Positions 1 to 6,172 of a stretch of DNA of 6,192 bases are shown here, piece by piece. The DNA comes from an uncultured Bdellovibrionales bacterium (GTDB lineage Bacteria > Bdellovibrionota > Bdellovibrionia > Bdellovibrionales > UBA1609): positions 1-6,192 of the forward strand of contig CALJPJ010000040.1 in NCBI GenBank assembly GCA_937980625.1, written 5' to 3'. How positions within the stretch are numbered: the stretch's first letter is position 1; the number at the start of each line of letters is the position of its first letter. The notes under the pieces were generated by a model. That model saw nothing but the letters and a program-made list of their open reading frames with translations. It was not told where the DNA came from and did no database searches. Made by a program: the position numbers and the translations under genes.

Positions 1-309
1 GCCTGGTCTCTATAATTATTGTTACAGTTTAAAACTAACTGATTTAACTTTGTCTCAACTACTTCATATTCAGTACATAAATTTTATGGCTGAACCGTAT
101 AGCTAGCACTGGGCATTGTTCTTTAGGCTTAGTTAATAGAATAAAAATATCTTTAGCACTGGCTACAATATTAACACTCAAGTAACAATCTGCGCTCAGG
201 TATTTATTATTAATCCTGAAATACTCTTTGTTTGATTTCAAACTGGCATTTTTCTTGATTCTATTAAATAAAAACAAAGACAAAACTCAAGATATAAGGA
301 TTACATAAG
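1..309. other. Left-edge non-coding stretch
   Basis: I can support no gene here. On the plus strand, frame 2 is open from the window edge to a TAG at 104-106 (about 34 codons). This could be the tail of a gene beginning outside the window, but nothing confirms it. On the minus strand, 283-59 is open for 74 codons, but it starts with TTG, lacks a clear Shine-Dalgarno and has no recognisable motif. Visible structure is limited to a 9-bp direct repeat TAGCACTGG (104-112 and 154-162) and a perfect 10-bp inverted repeat (TTAATAGAAT at 133-142, its complement at 258-267). I found no convincing -35/-10 pair for the downstream gene, whose promoter should nevertheless lie here. Confidence 0.5.
296..300 (+). 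promoter_or_regulatory. Ribosome binding site for the TTG-started exported protein
   Basis: AAGGA lies 9 bases before the TTG at 310. It supports that non-ATG start, which is also where a complete signal peptide begins. The next in-frame ATG is at codon 29 and would remove the signal peptide. Confidence 0.6.
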
Positions 310-1002
310 TTGAAACTCATACTAGCTATAATACTATTAATTGGTTTTATCCCACCTACCCACGCTAAAGTTGGTGATTGGCTAATAAATGAAATGTTTG
401 ACGAAGACTATATTTACCAAGCAACCAAAGGTTCTTGTGAGCAAATTGAACCCAGGGACCTTTATCGTGGAAAATCTGCCAACCTTTATGCTGGCAAATT
501 TCCAGAGTTTTCAAGAGATTATAGCTTCAATAAAATTCTTGAAGCCATTGAGAAAGAAACACTTGCTAAAACAACAATTTACGTAACTGAAGATCAAGAT
601 AACGAAAATTTACTTTGGCTATTAGGTTCAAGGTCATTTAAAAAAGCCGTTGGTGAATGTTTTACCAAAGAAAAGAATCAACAAAAATTTATTAAATTTG
701 TAAAAAGAAGAGTTAGTGTAGGTAGAATTATGGGCTTTGCCCTGATGTTTGCAGCCTATGGAAAAGCAATTTCAGTTCTTGGTCGCTTTGCCCCTAAAGT
801 TACCAGCTTCATTAACAACGCTTCACTAGCTTCTATTGTTGGATTAAGCGCCTTTGAAATATATGAAAAAATTAGTCACAAAAGATATATAAAAAAGCAA
901 TGTGGTGAACCTGCAACTTTAGAATGTATCTCAAAAATAATTAATGGCTTACCTAATAATCACCCAGACAAAGTCGAGTTAAAACAATCTATTGAAGAAT
1001 AA
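310..1002 (+). CDS. Exported protein of unknown function with four cysteines
   Basis: I do not recognise this 230-residue protein. The TTG start is backed by AAGGA 9 bases upstream. Residues 1-19 form a short Sec signal peptide: Lys2, a hydrophobic core around residues 3-14, and a likely signal peptidase I cut after Thr-His-Ala (17-19). There is no lipobox, so the product should be periplasmic, outer-membrane-associated or secreted. The mature part has exactly four cysteines (43, 117, 198, 206), enough for two disulfides. A lysine-rich stretch (about 111-134) is followed by two mildly hydrophobic segments, 137-158 and 165-185, rich in Gly, Ala and Ser. These could be membrane-interacting helices or a buried helical hairpin. 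The C-terminus is hydrophilic and contains the C198/C206 pair. It is a single gene facing the lptE-holA pair, with a 20-base gap to the holA stop, so it has no informative operon partner. Coding status is fairly secure from length, signal peptide and ribosome binding site; function is open. Confidence 0.8.
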   Translation: MKLILAIILLIGFIPPTHAKVGDWLINEMFDEDYIYQATKGSCEQIEPRDLYRGKSANLYAGKFPEFSRDYSFNKILEAIEKETLAKTTIYVTEDQDNENLLWLLGSRSFKKAVGECFTKEKNQQKFIKFVKRRVSVGRIMGFALMFAAYGKAISVLGRFAPKVTSFINNASLASIVGLSAFEIYEKISHKRYIKKQCGEPATLECISKIINGLPNNHPDKVELKQSIEE

Positions 1003-1006
1003 TATA

Positions 1007-1021
1007 AGCTTCATTGGAGCT
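1007..1021 (+). terminator. Small hairpin between convergent genes
   Basis: AGCTTC and GGAGCT can pair (five Watson-Crick pairs plus one G-U) around a three-base ATT loop. The hairpin sits in the 20-base gap between two converging stop codons, where a terminator is expected. No T-tract follows on the plus strand. On the minus strand the wobble becomes a C/A mismatch and the following bases are only moderately T-rich. It may act as a weak terminator or as an mRNA 3'-end stabiliser, or be chance. Confidence 0.3.
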
Positions 1022-1022
1022 A

Positions 1023-2042
1023 CTAGCCCTCACAAGATTTAATAATAAAGTTTTCCAACCAGATATGTGAGCTAACTGGAGAGGATTTCAATGCCATATC
1101 TGTATCTTTTAAAAAATCAATTGTAGAGTTAATTTTTTGGTCTGTCCATTTAGTCGCTTGTGATGAGTATTCCTTCACAAAAAATTGCGGAACACCAACA
1201 GTGCTTCCTAATTTTGAATAAGGAAGCCCTGTATTCATCACTTTTTTAACATGGGATAAGATTCTCATATGACGCTTTACTAAAGCTAATGTCGCAATTT
1301 CATTTTGCCCGGAGTCCAGTAGTTGAGCCAAAAAATATAATGCTTGCCCACGATCTCTTTGCCCCAAGGCCTTAGTTAACTGAAATACATTTTCAAACTT
1401 AGACTTTGAAACAACCTTTAAAATATCATCTTTAGAAATTTTAACCTCTGAAGATGGATTTGAATCGGAGCTAGATTTATATGACTTCAGTTTAATAAGT
1501 TCATTTTTTATTTCTATAAGATGATTTCCTACTAATTGAAACAGTATCCCCGTTGCTTCAGGTGTTAAGCTCACTCCATTTTGATGAGCAATATAATCTA
1601 TCCACGTAGGTATTTGGTTATCATAAGGTGTCTTTAAATCGACAATAACACCATTTTTCTGACCTAATTTATAATATTTTTTTCTTTTATCAATTTTATT
1701 AAATACTAAAACTAAACTGCAAGTGTCGACTCTATCTTGTAGTATTGTGGTTAAAATATTCCAATCTTTTTCTTTTAAGGCATCAGCTCGCCTCACTAAT
1801 ACCATCCGCATATCTGACATCATTGGCAAGGTTTCAACATGTTCTAATATTTTGACTCCACGTGTGTCTGTACCACTAAATTGGTTGTAATTAAAATCAT
1901 CCATTCCCTCAGTGACTACTTTCTCTTTAATAGCAGCAATCGCTTCATCCACCATAAATTCGTCTGAACCAACTAAAAAATATATAGGTGCAGCAGAATA
2001 CTTAGATAGTGATTGTTGTAATTTTCTTAGGTCTAAAGTCAC
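1023..2042 (-). CDS. holA: DNA polymerase III subunit delta (clamp loader)
   Basis: At 339 residues this has the normal length for HolA, the delta subunit of the DNA polymerase III clamp loader, which opens the beta sliding clamp so it can be placed on primed DNA. Family features in order are: the N-terminal strand and motif YFLVGSDEFMVDEA (21-34); the second-strand region MRMVLVRRADAL (78-89); VLVFNKIDKRKK (111-122); the domain II pattern with LVGNHLIEIKNELIKLK (170-186); VFQLTKALGQRD (219-230); the helical collar segment LALVKRHMRILSHVKKV (252-268); and a C-terminal helix with DTDMALKSS (313-321). The expected absence of a Walker A motif fits delta rather than gamma/tau. A Ser-rich stretch at 190-199 looks like a flexible linker. 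The start is GTG, directly after the lptE TAA, with GGAG inside the lptE end 9 bases upstream. Translational coupling to lptE is therefore likely. Overall similarity, not any single catalytic residue, carries the call. Confidence 0.9.
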   Translation of the reverse strand: MTLDLRKLQQSLSKYSAAPIYFLVGSDEFMVDEAIAAIKEKVVTEGMDDFNYNQFSGTDTRGVKILEHVETLPMMSDMRMVLVRRADALKEKDWNILTTILQDRVDTCSLVLVFNKIDKRKKYYKLGQKNGVIVDLKTPYDNQIPTWIDYIAHQNGVSLTPEATGILFQLVGNHLIEIKNELIKLKSYKSSSDSNPSSEVKISKDDILKVVSKSKFENVFQLTKALGQRDRGQALYFLAQLLDSGQNEIATLALVKRHMRILSHVKKVMNTGLPYSKLGSTVGVPQFFVKEYSSQATKWTDQKINSTIDFLKDTDMALKSSPVSSHIWLENFIIKSCEG

Positions 2043-2600
2043 TTAGAAGTTCTCCGTCAAACGATTAAAAGCTTCAGCCATTATAATCGCCGCTAATTTC
2101 TGTATATTATTATTTATAGCACTTTGATTGTAAATTGTATTGGAAGAATTTATTCCCTCTAGCTTTAACTGGGCTCCACTATAAGGTAAAAAGTCAGTAA
2201 ATTCACTTTGCCAAATCACTTTTTGATCTGATCTTCTTAGCATTTGCACTTTAACATCAATAGTCATATTGTAACTTGTTGTTAAAACTGTATTAGCTGG
2301 TAAGTTTTCAAAATCTTCTCTGCTGGCCCTAGCTTCAGTTTGATCTATATATATGCGCCTAATTTTACCAATAATTTTAACTGGCGCTTGATCAGAAACC
2401 TTGGCTACTTTAGAGCGATAAAACTGACGCTTAAGCTCATTGGTAAAATAAGTTTCAAGTCCTACACTCATAGTTTCATTTGAAAACATGGGAATATGAA
2501 TAACCTTATGGCCGCCAGGAAGATTTTTACTACGGTATCCTAAATCATAGGCACAGGACATAGCCAATACACTTATTAAAACAAGAATAAAATACCTCAT
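2043..2600 (-). CDS. lptE: LPS-assembly lipoprotein LptE
   Basis: This 185-residue lipoprotein matches LptE, the outer-membrane lipoprotein that plugs the LptD barrel and helps insert lipopolysaccharide into the outer leaflet. Residues 1-15 are a lipoprotein signal peptide (hydrophobic core 3-13) ending in a lipobox-like LAMS-C with Cys16 as the lipidated residue. Met at -2 and Ser at -1 are tolerable. After Cys16 come AYDLGYRSKNLPGG (17-30) and IPMFSNETMSVGLETYFTNELKRQF (36-60), the typical LptE start: a conserved 'IP.F.N.T...G.E..fT..L...F' strand and helix. Next are the VKIIGKIRRI strand (74-83), TTSYNMTIDVKVQML (107-121), VIWQSEFTDF (128-137), and a terminal helix with AAIIMAEAFNRLTENF (170-185). 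Pairing with holA immediately downstream is a frequent arrangement in Gram-negatives and strengthens the call. The ATG at 2600 has no good Shine-Dalgarno. A -10-like box lies so close that the mRNA may be leaderless. Confidence 0.87.
   Translation of the reverse strand: MRYFILVLISVLAMSCAYDLGYRSKNLPGGHKVIHIPMFSNETMSVGLETYFTNELKRQFYRSKVAKVSDQAPVKIIGKIRRIYIDQTEARASREDFENLPANTVLTTSYNMTIDVKVQMLRRSDQKVIWQSEFTDFLPYSGAQLKLEGINSSNTIYNQSAINNNIQKLAAIIMAEAFNRLTENF
2052..2055 (-). promoter_or_regulatory. holA ribosome binding site inside lptE
   Basis: On the minus strand GGAG (continuing as GGAGAA) lies within the last codons of lptE, 9 bases before the holA GTG. It fixes GTG as the start and means ribosomes finishing lptE would unmask or pass directly to holA. 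Confidence 0.6.
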
Positions 2601-2605
2601 GCCTA

Positions 2606-2635
2606 GATATAATCACCGGTAGCATTAACTGTCAA
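2606..2635 (-). promoter_or_regulatory. Candidate sigma-70 promoter for lptE-holA
   Basis: Reading the minus strand, a perfect TTGACA (-35; plus coordinates 2630-2635) is followed by 18 bases and TATATC (-10; 2606-2611, four of six consensus bases). The predicted start of transcription, 5-7 bases further on, falls at or next to the lptE ATG (2598-2600). That would give a leaderless or almost leaderless message, consistent with the lack of a ribosome binding site. The promoter call is moderate because the -10 is imperfect. Confidence 0.4.
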
Positions 2636-2700
2636 AAAATCTTAGTAAATAGTTAAATTTATGTAGACATTTTCTTAAAAAAGCTGAATTGTCATATTCT

Positions 2701-3867
2701 ATGGCAAATAAATTAATGGCTCCAGGCCCTGTCCCAATTCACCCTTTGATTTTAAATAAACTTTCCGAAGCAATCATCCATCATCGCACACCAGAGTTTG
2801 AAATAATTCTTAAACAAACCTTAACCCAACTCAAAGACGTCTTTTGTACAGATCAACCTGTAATAATTATACCAGGCACTGGAAGTGCCGCCATGGAAGC
2901 CAGCATTGTAAATACTATGTCTACTGACGATAATGTTTTAGTTATTGTAAATGGTAAGTTTGGTCAAAGATGGGCTGATATGGCAAGAAACTATAGTTTA
3001 AAAGTTGATCTTTTAAAGACCGAATGGGGTCAGCCAGTTGAGCCTAGTGAATTATCTAAAGTAATTAGTAAAAAAAAATACCAAGCTGTATTTTGCCAAG
3101 CTGTTGAGACCAGTACGGGAACAATTAACCCTATTCAAACTATTGCTCAAATAATCAAAAAAACTAATACTGATTGTTTATTTTTAGTTGATGGTATTAC
3201 AGCCGCTGGTATATCTAATATAAATATGTCCATAGAAGGAGTTGATGTCTTTATTGCTGGTTCTCAAAAAGCTTTTATGCTGCCAACAGGAATGAGTTTT
3301 ATAAGTTTGTCAAAATTTGCCTGGGAGAAATCTAAAACGTCAAATTTACCTAAGTATTATTTTGATCTTACATCTGAAGCATTAAGCAATAAAAAAAACC
3401 AAACTCGTTTTAGCTCTCTAGTAAGCCACATCAAAGCTCTTAATTTTACACTTAAGGAGTTTTGTGGTCACAAAAGAGCTCATAGAATTGAGTATACTCG
3501 TGCATGCGCTGAAAACTTTAGACTAGCAATACAGGCTTTAGGCTTAAACCTTTTATCATCAAGCCCGGCTCCATCTTTAACGGCATTCAATGTTCCAAGT
3601 CAAATCGATGGTCTTGCTCTACGCAAGCTTATTGAAGAAAAATATAAAGTCACCGTCATGGGAGGGCAAGATCTACTCAAAGGTAAGATTATTCGTGTTG
3701 GTCATATGGGGTATATAAAAAAAATAGACTATGTTGAAACAATAAAAGCTATCTACAAAGCACTTAACGACCTTGGGTTTAAAATTAGCGATAACAACTT
3801 AAACTTAGCACTCAGCAACTTTAACAATGATAACAGCAAGGACTATCATGACTATTTTGATTACTGA
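2701..3867 (+). CDS. Class V PLP aminotransferase, alanine-glyoxylate / serine-pyruvate type, possible phosphoserine aminotransferase
   Basis: From the ATG at 2701 this is a 388-residue fold-type I PLP aminotransferase of class V, expected in the cytoplasm. The sequence shows MAPGPVPIHP (6-15, the family's 'M.PGP.pv' opening), HHRTPEF (27-33), GTGSAAMEA (59-67, phosphate-binding turn), NGKFGQRW (84-91), ETSTG (136-140), LVDGITAAG (162-170, Asp164 for the pyridine nitrogen), GSQKAF (187-192, Lys190 as Schiff-base lysine), and RVGHMG (332-337, whose Arg should bind the substrate carboxylate). The pattern resembles alanine-glyoxylate / serine-pyruvate aminotransferases rather than classic SerC. 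Because it overlaps a phosphoglycerate-dehydrogenase-like gene by 20 bases, conversion of 3-phosphohydroxypyruvate to phosphoserine with glutamate is a plausible role. This is inference. The last 26 residues are rich in Asn and Asp and extend past the usual end. An in-frame TTG at 2689 would add four residues. ATG is preferred, though neither start has a clear ribosome binding site. Confidence 0.88.
   Translation: MANKLMAPGPVPIHPLILNKLSEAIIHHRTPEFEIILKQTLTQLKDVFCTDQPVIIIPGTGSAAMEASIVNTMSTDDNVLVIVNGKFGQRWADMARNYSLKVDLLKTEWGQPVEPSELSKVISKKKYQAVFCQAVETSTGTINPIQTIAQIIKKTNTDCLFLVDGITAAGISNINMSIEGVDVFIAGSQKAFMLPTGMSFISLSKFAWEKSKTSNLPKYYFDLTSEALSNKKNQTRFSSLVSHIKALNFTLKEFCGHKRAHRIEYTRACAENFRLAIQALGLNLLSSSPAPSLTAFNVPSQIDGLALRKLIEEKYKVTVMGGQDLLKGKIIRVGHMGYIKKIDYVETIKAIYKALNDLGFKISDNNLNLALSNFNNDNSKDYHDYFDY
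3838..3842 (+). promoter_or_regulatory. Ribosome binding site deciding the dehydrogenase start
   Basis: AAGGA lies 5 bases before the ATG at 3848, inside the end of the aminotransferase gene. It favours 3848 over the in-frame ATG at 3827, which lies upstream of this site and would add seven residues not expected in the family. Confidence 0.6.
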
Positions 3868-4741
3868 TAGTTTTCACCCTTCGTCATTAAAAATATTTCC
3901 AAGTAGTTACAATATTATTCGTACATCTGATTTACCAACTAATAAAAATAATATTTGTGCCATACTGACTCGTAGTAAAACTCAAATTGATAATCTATTT
4001 ATCAAACAATTACCAAACTTAAAGTTTATTGCCACGGCAACAAGTGGGCTTGATCATATCGATTTATTATTATGTCAAAAACTTAATATTCAAGTTTTTA
4101 ATCCAAAAGAAGTGAACTCCATTAGTGCTGCAGAACATAGCTTTTCAATACTTCTCAGTCTTATTAAAAACTTAAAACTTGCAAATGATCACTTACTAAG
4201 TGACCAATGGAAAGTGAATTTATCTCGTGGTAATGATTTATTTGGTAAGAGCATCGGTATTATCGGCTTAGGCCGTGTTGGTTCAAAAGTGGCCCAAATT
4301 GCTAAGGCATTTTCAATGAAAGTAAGCGCCTATGACCCTTATAAATCCGAAAATTATTTCAAAGAAATAAATGTTAAAAAAATAAATAAGCTCGACACAT
4401 TATTACAAAATTCTAACATTATAAGTCTTCACACCCCCCTTACTAAAGAGACCACAAATTTACTGAACAAAAATAACCTTAAACTTATTTCAAACAACTC
4501 CATACTTATAAACACAGCCAGAGGTGATTGCATCCAACAAGATGATCTCTATACGCTCTTAGTGGACAAGCCAGATATCAAAGCAGGCCTAGATGTATTT
4601 AAAAAAGAGCCTTTAAAAGCTGACCCACTGCAATCATTACCAAATGTATTTTTAACACCCCATATTGGAGCTTATACTCATGAGGCTTTTAAATGTGCTT
4701 CTTTTGAGTGCACCACATGGCTTTATAACCAGCTAAATTAA
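3848..4741 (+). CDS. D-isomer-specific 2-hydroxyacid dehydrogenase, likely D-3-phosphoglycerate dehydrogenase
   Basis: This 297-residue NAD-dependent D-2-hydroxyacid dehydrogenase opens with MTILITDSFHPSSL, the usual 'ILI.D...p..l' strand. It has the split substrate/NAD architecture: ATATSGLDHID (62-72), the inter-domain segment VNSISAAEHSFSILLSL (89-105), the Rossmann motif GIIGLGRVGSKVA (137-149; glycines 140, 142, 145), and Asp163 in AYDPY, which favours NAD over NADP. The catalytic set is complete: Arg225 in NTARGD, Glu254 in FKKEPL and His272 in TPHIGAYT. The reaction would be oxidation of 3-phosphoglycerate to 3-phosphohydroxypyruvate (serA-type, first step of serine synthesis), or reduction of a related keto acid such as hydroxypyruvate or glyoxylate. 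The protein ends just after the NAD-binding and closing helices, so it has no ACT or intervening domain and probably lacks serine feedback through such a domain. The upstream aminotransferase overlaps it by 20 bases, which suggests translational coupling and supports the serine-pathway reading. I leave the symbol blank because substrate cannot be fixed from motifs. Confidence 0.85.
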   Translation: MTILITDSFHPSSLKIFPSSYNIIRTSDLPTNKNNICAILTRSKTQIDNLFIKQLPNLKFIATATSGLDHIDLLLCQKLNIQVFNPKEVNSISAAEHSFSILLSLIKNLKLANDHLLSDQWKVNLSRGNDLFGKSIGIIGLGRVGSKVAQIAKAFSMKVSAYDPYKSENYFKEINVKKINKLDTLLQNSNIISLHTPLTKETTNLLNKNNLKLISNNSILINTARGDCIQQDDLYTLLVDKPDIKAGLDVFKKEPLKADPLQSLPNVFLTPHIGAYTHEAFKCASFECTTWLYNQLN

Positions 4742-4879
4742 ACAAAATTAACAGTTATTCTTATGCAATGCACCTCGCAACAGTGATACCACGAATCAAA
4801 ATCCATATTTTAATATAATTATTAGGATCCCCAATTGTTGTAAGCTATATATAAAGCTCACTCAAACAAGGAAATACTT
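4742..4879 (+). promoter_or_regulatory. purA upstream region with possible -10 box and near-palindrome
   Basis: This 138-base gap is AT-rich. A perfect TATAAT at 4814-4819 could be a -10 box for purA with a leader of about 55 bases, but no -35 hexamer is visible at the right distance. A 16-base near-palindrome, AGCTATATATAAAGCT (4843-4858, one mismatched pair), lies just before the purA ribosome binding site and could be an operator or an mRNA hairpin. I see no PurR-type box, no riboswitch that I recognise, and no clear terminator for the preceding gene, so read-through into purA cannot be excluded. Confidence 0.25.
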
Positions 4880-6172
4880 ATGCCAGGCTTAATAGTTATT
4901 GGTTCGCAGTGGGGAGACGAAGGGAAAGGTAAAGTTGTCGATGTTTTCTCTTCACAATCTGATTATGTTGTTCGCTACCAAGGTGGTGCAAATGCTGGTC
5001 ATACATTAATTGTAGATGGCAAAAAAACTGTTTTACACCTAGTGCCTTCTGGTGTGCTTCACCCAAATACAAAATGTATTATTTCTACTGGCGTAGTACT
5101 AGATATTGAAACTATCGTCGATGAAATAAAAGCTCTTAAAGCCAATGGCCTTCTTCAAGACTCTAACCAGTTATTAATTTCAGATACAGCTACAGTATTA
5201 CTGCGCTATCATAGAGAGCTTGATCAAGCCAGAGAGTTAAAAGCCAAAAATGAAAAAATTGGTACAACTGGAAAAGGGATTGGCCCAGCTTATGAAGACC
5301 GTGCCTCACGCAAGGCTATATTATTTGGTGATTTATTTGACCCTAGTACGCTTAGAGAAAAACTTGTTAAGTCACTAGATGAGAAAAACTACTTACTAGA
5401 GCATATGTATGGAAAAAAACCGATTGATGTAGATGAGCTTATTGGCGAAATCACTAAATACACAGCTGAACTAAAACCCTATCGCTGCAAAAATACATCC
5501 TACGAAATCCACCAAGCATTAAAAGCAGATAAAAAAATCCTATTTGAGGGCGCTCAAGGCACTTTGCTGGACCTTTTACATGGCACTTATCCATTTGTAA
5601 CTAGTTCTTCAACTATTGCTGGCTCTGCTTGTATTGGTGCTGGTATTGGTCCCAATCAAATTGAAAAAGTCGTGGGAATAACTAAGGCCTATACAACTCG
5701 TGTGGGCTCAGGTCCGTTTCCCACCGAACTTGACGATGAAGTTGGCCAGCATATGGGCACAGTAGGTAAGGAATTTGGAGCTACTACTGGCCGTAAACGA
5801 AGGTGTGGCTGGCTAGATTTAGTCGCGTTAAAATACGCCATTAGAATTAATGGGATAACTAACTTATCGTTAATGAAAATTGATGTTCTCAGCGGACTTA
5901 AAAATATTAAACTTTGCACAAGTTATGAACTTAACGGTGAAGTCACTTCCATTTACCCCTCAACTCCTGGTGATTTAGCTAAAGCTAAGCCAATATACAA
6001 AGAGGTTAAAGGATGGAGCGAAGATATATCAGATGCAAAAGCCTTACAGGATCTACCTCCAGAGGCTCGAGAGTTAATTAGTTTAATTGGAACAGAACTA
6101 GGAACCCCTATTGATGTTATTTCTGTTGGGCCAGGCCGCAAGCAAACTATCTGGGTTAAACCCCTATTCTAG
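4880..6172 (+). CDS. purA: Adenylosuccinate synthetase
   Basis: This complete 430-residue protein is PurA, which joins IMP and aspartate using GTP to give adenylosuccinate, the committed step from IMP to AMP, in the cytoplasm. Length matches the bacterial family. Diagnostic motifs are intact: GSQWGDEGKGK (8-18) with catalytic Asp13; NAGHT (38-42) with catalytic His41; GTTGKGIGPAYEDR (128-141) with the IMP-binding Thr/Gly loop; LFEGAQGTLLD (221-231); TSSSTIAGSACIGAGIGP (241-258); KAYTTRVGSGPFPTE (269-283); GATTGRKRRCGWLD (300-313), the aspartate-binding loop region; KIDVLSGL (333-340), whose Lys and Asp contact the guanine base; and SVGPGRKQTI (415-424). The ATG start has AAGGA seven bases upstream (4868-4872) and places the first motif where the family has it. 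It follows the serine-type pair on the same strand with a 138-base gap that may contain its own promoter. Nothing is broken or unusual in the enzyme. Confidence 0.98.
   Translation: MPGLIVIGSQWGDEGKGKVVDVFSSQSDYVVRYQGGANAGHTLIVDGKKTVLHLVPSGVLHPNTKCIISTGVVLDIETIVDEIKALKANGLLQDSNQLLISDTATVLLRYHRELDQARELKAKNEKIGTTGKGIGPAYEDRASRKAILFGDLFDPSTLREKLVKSLDEKNYLLEHMYGKKPIDVDELIGEITKYTAELKPYRCKNTSYEIHQALKADKKILFEGAQGTLLDLLHGTYPFVTSSSTIAGSACIGAGIGPNQIEKVVGITKAYTTRVGSGPFPTELDDEVGQHMGTVGKEFGATTGRKRRCGWLDLVALKYAIRINGITNLSLMKIDVLSGLKNIKLCTSYELNGEVTSIYPSTPGDLAKAKPIYKEVKGWSEDISDAKALQDLPPEARELISLIGTELGTPIDVISVGPGRKQTIWVKPLF

Noticed and set aside
2..106. Plus-strand frame open from the window edge to a TAG, possible C-terminal end of an upstream gene
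   Set aside because: About 34 codons is too short to distinguish from chance without the sequence to the left. The stretch reading DLTLSQLLHIQ faintly recalls the N-terminal segment of some TonB-dependent receptors, but an immediate stop follows and the likeness is too weak to report.
59..283. 74-codon minus-strand open frame starting with TTG
   Set aside because: No usable Shine-Dalgarno, no ATG near the start, no recognisable motif, and it lies where the promoter of the 310 gene should be. It could at most be a relic, which I cannot show.
389..586. 65-codon plus-strand open frame inside the exported-protein gene
   Set aside because: It lies in another frame of a better-supported gene with signal peptide and ribosome binding site, and has no features of its own.
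2629..2658. Possible plus-strand promoter for the aminotransferase (CTGTCA, 18 bases, TTAAAT)
   Set aside because: Both boxes match only four of six consensus bases, and the -35 overlaps the stronger opposite-strand TTGACA. The gap must contain a promoter, but I cannot place it.
5689..5919. 76-codon minus-strand open frame inside purA
   Set aside because: It is antisense to strongly conserved purA motifs; its openness follows from purA codon use.
5953..6141. 62-codon minus-strand open frame inside purA
   Set aside because: It is an antisense shadow of the purA C-terminal domain, with no start signal or motif.
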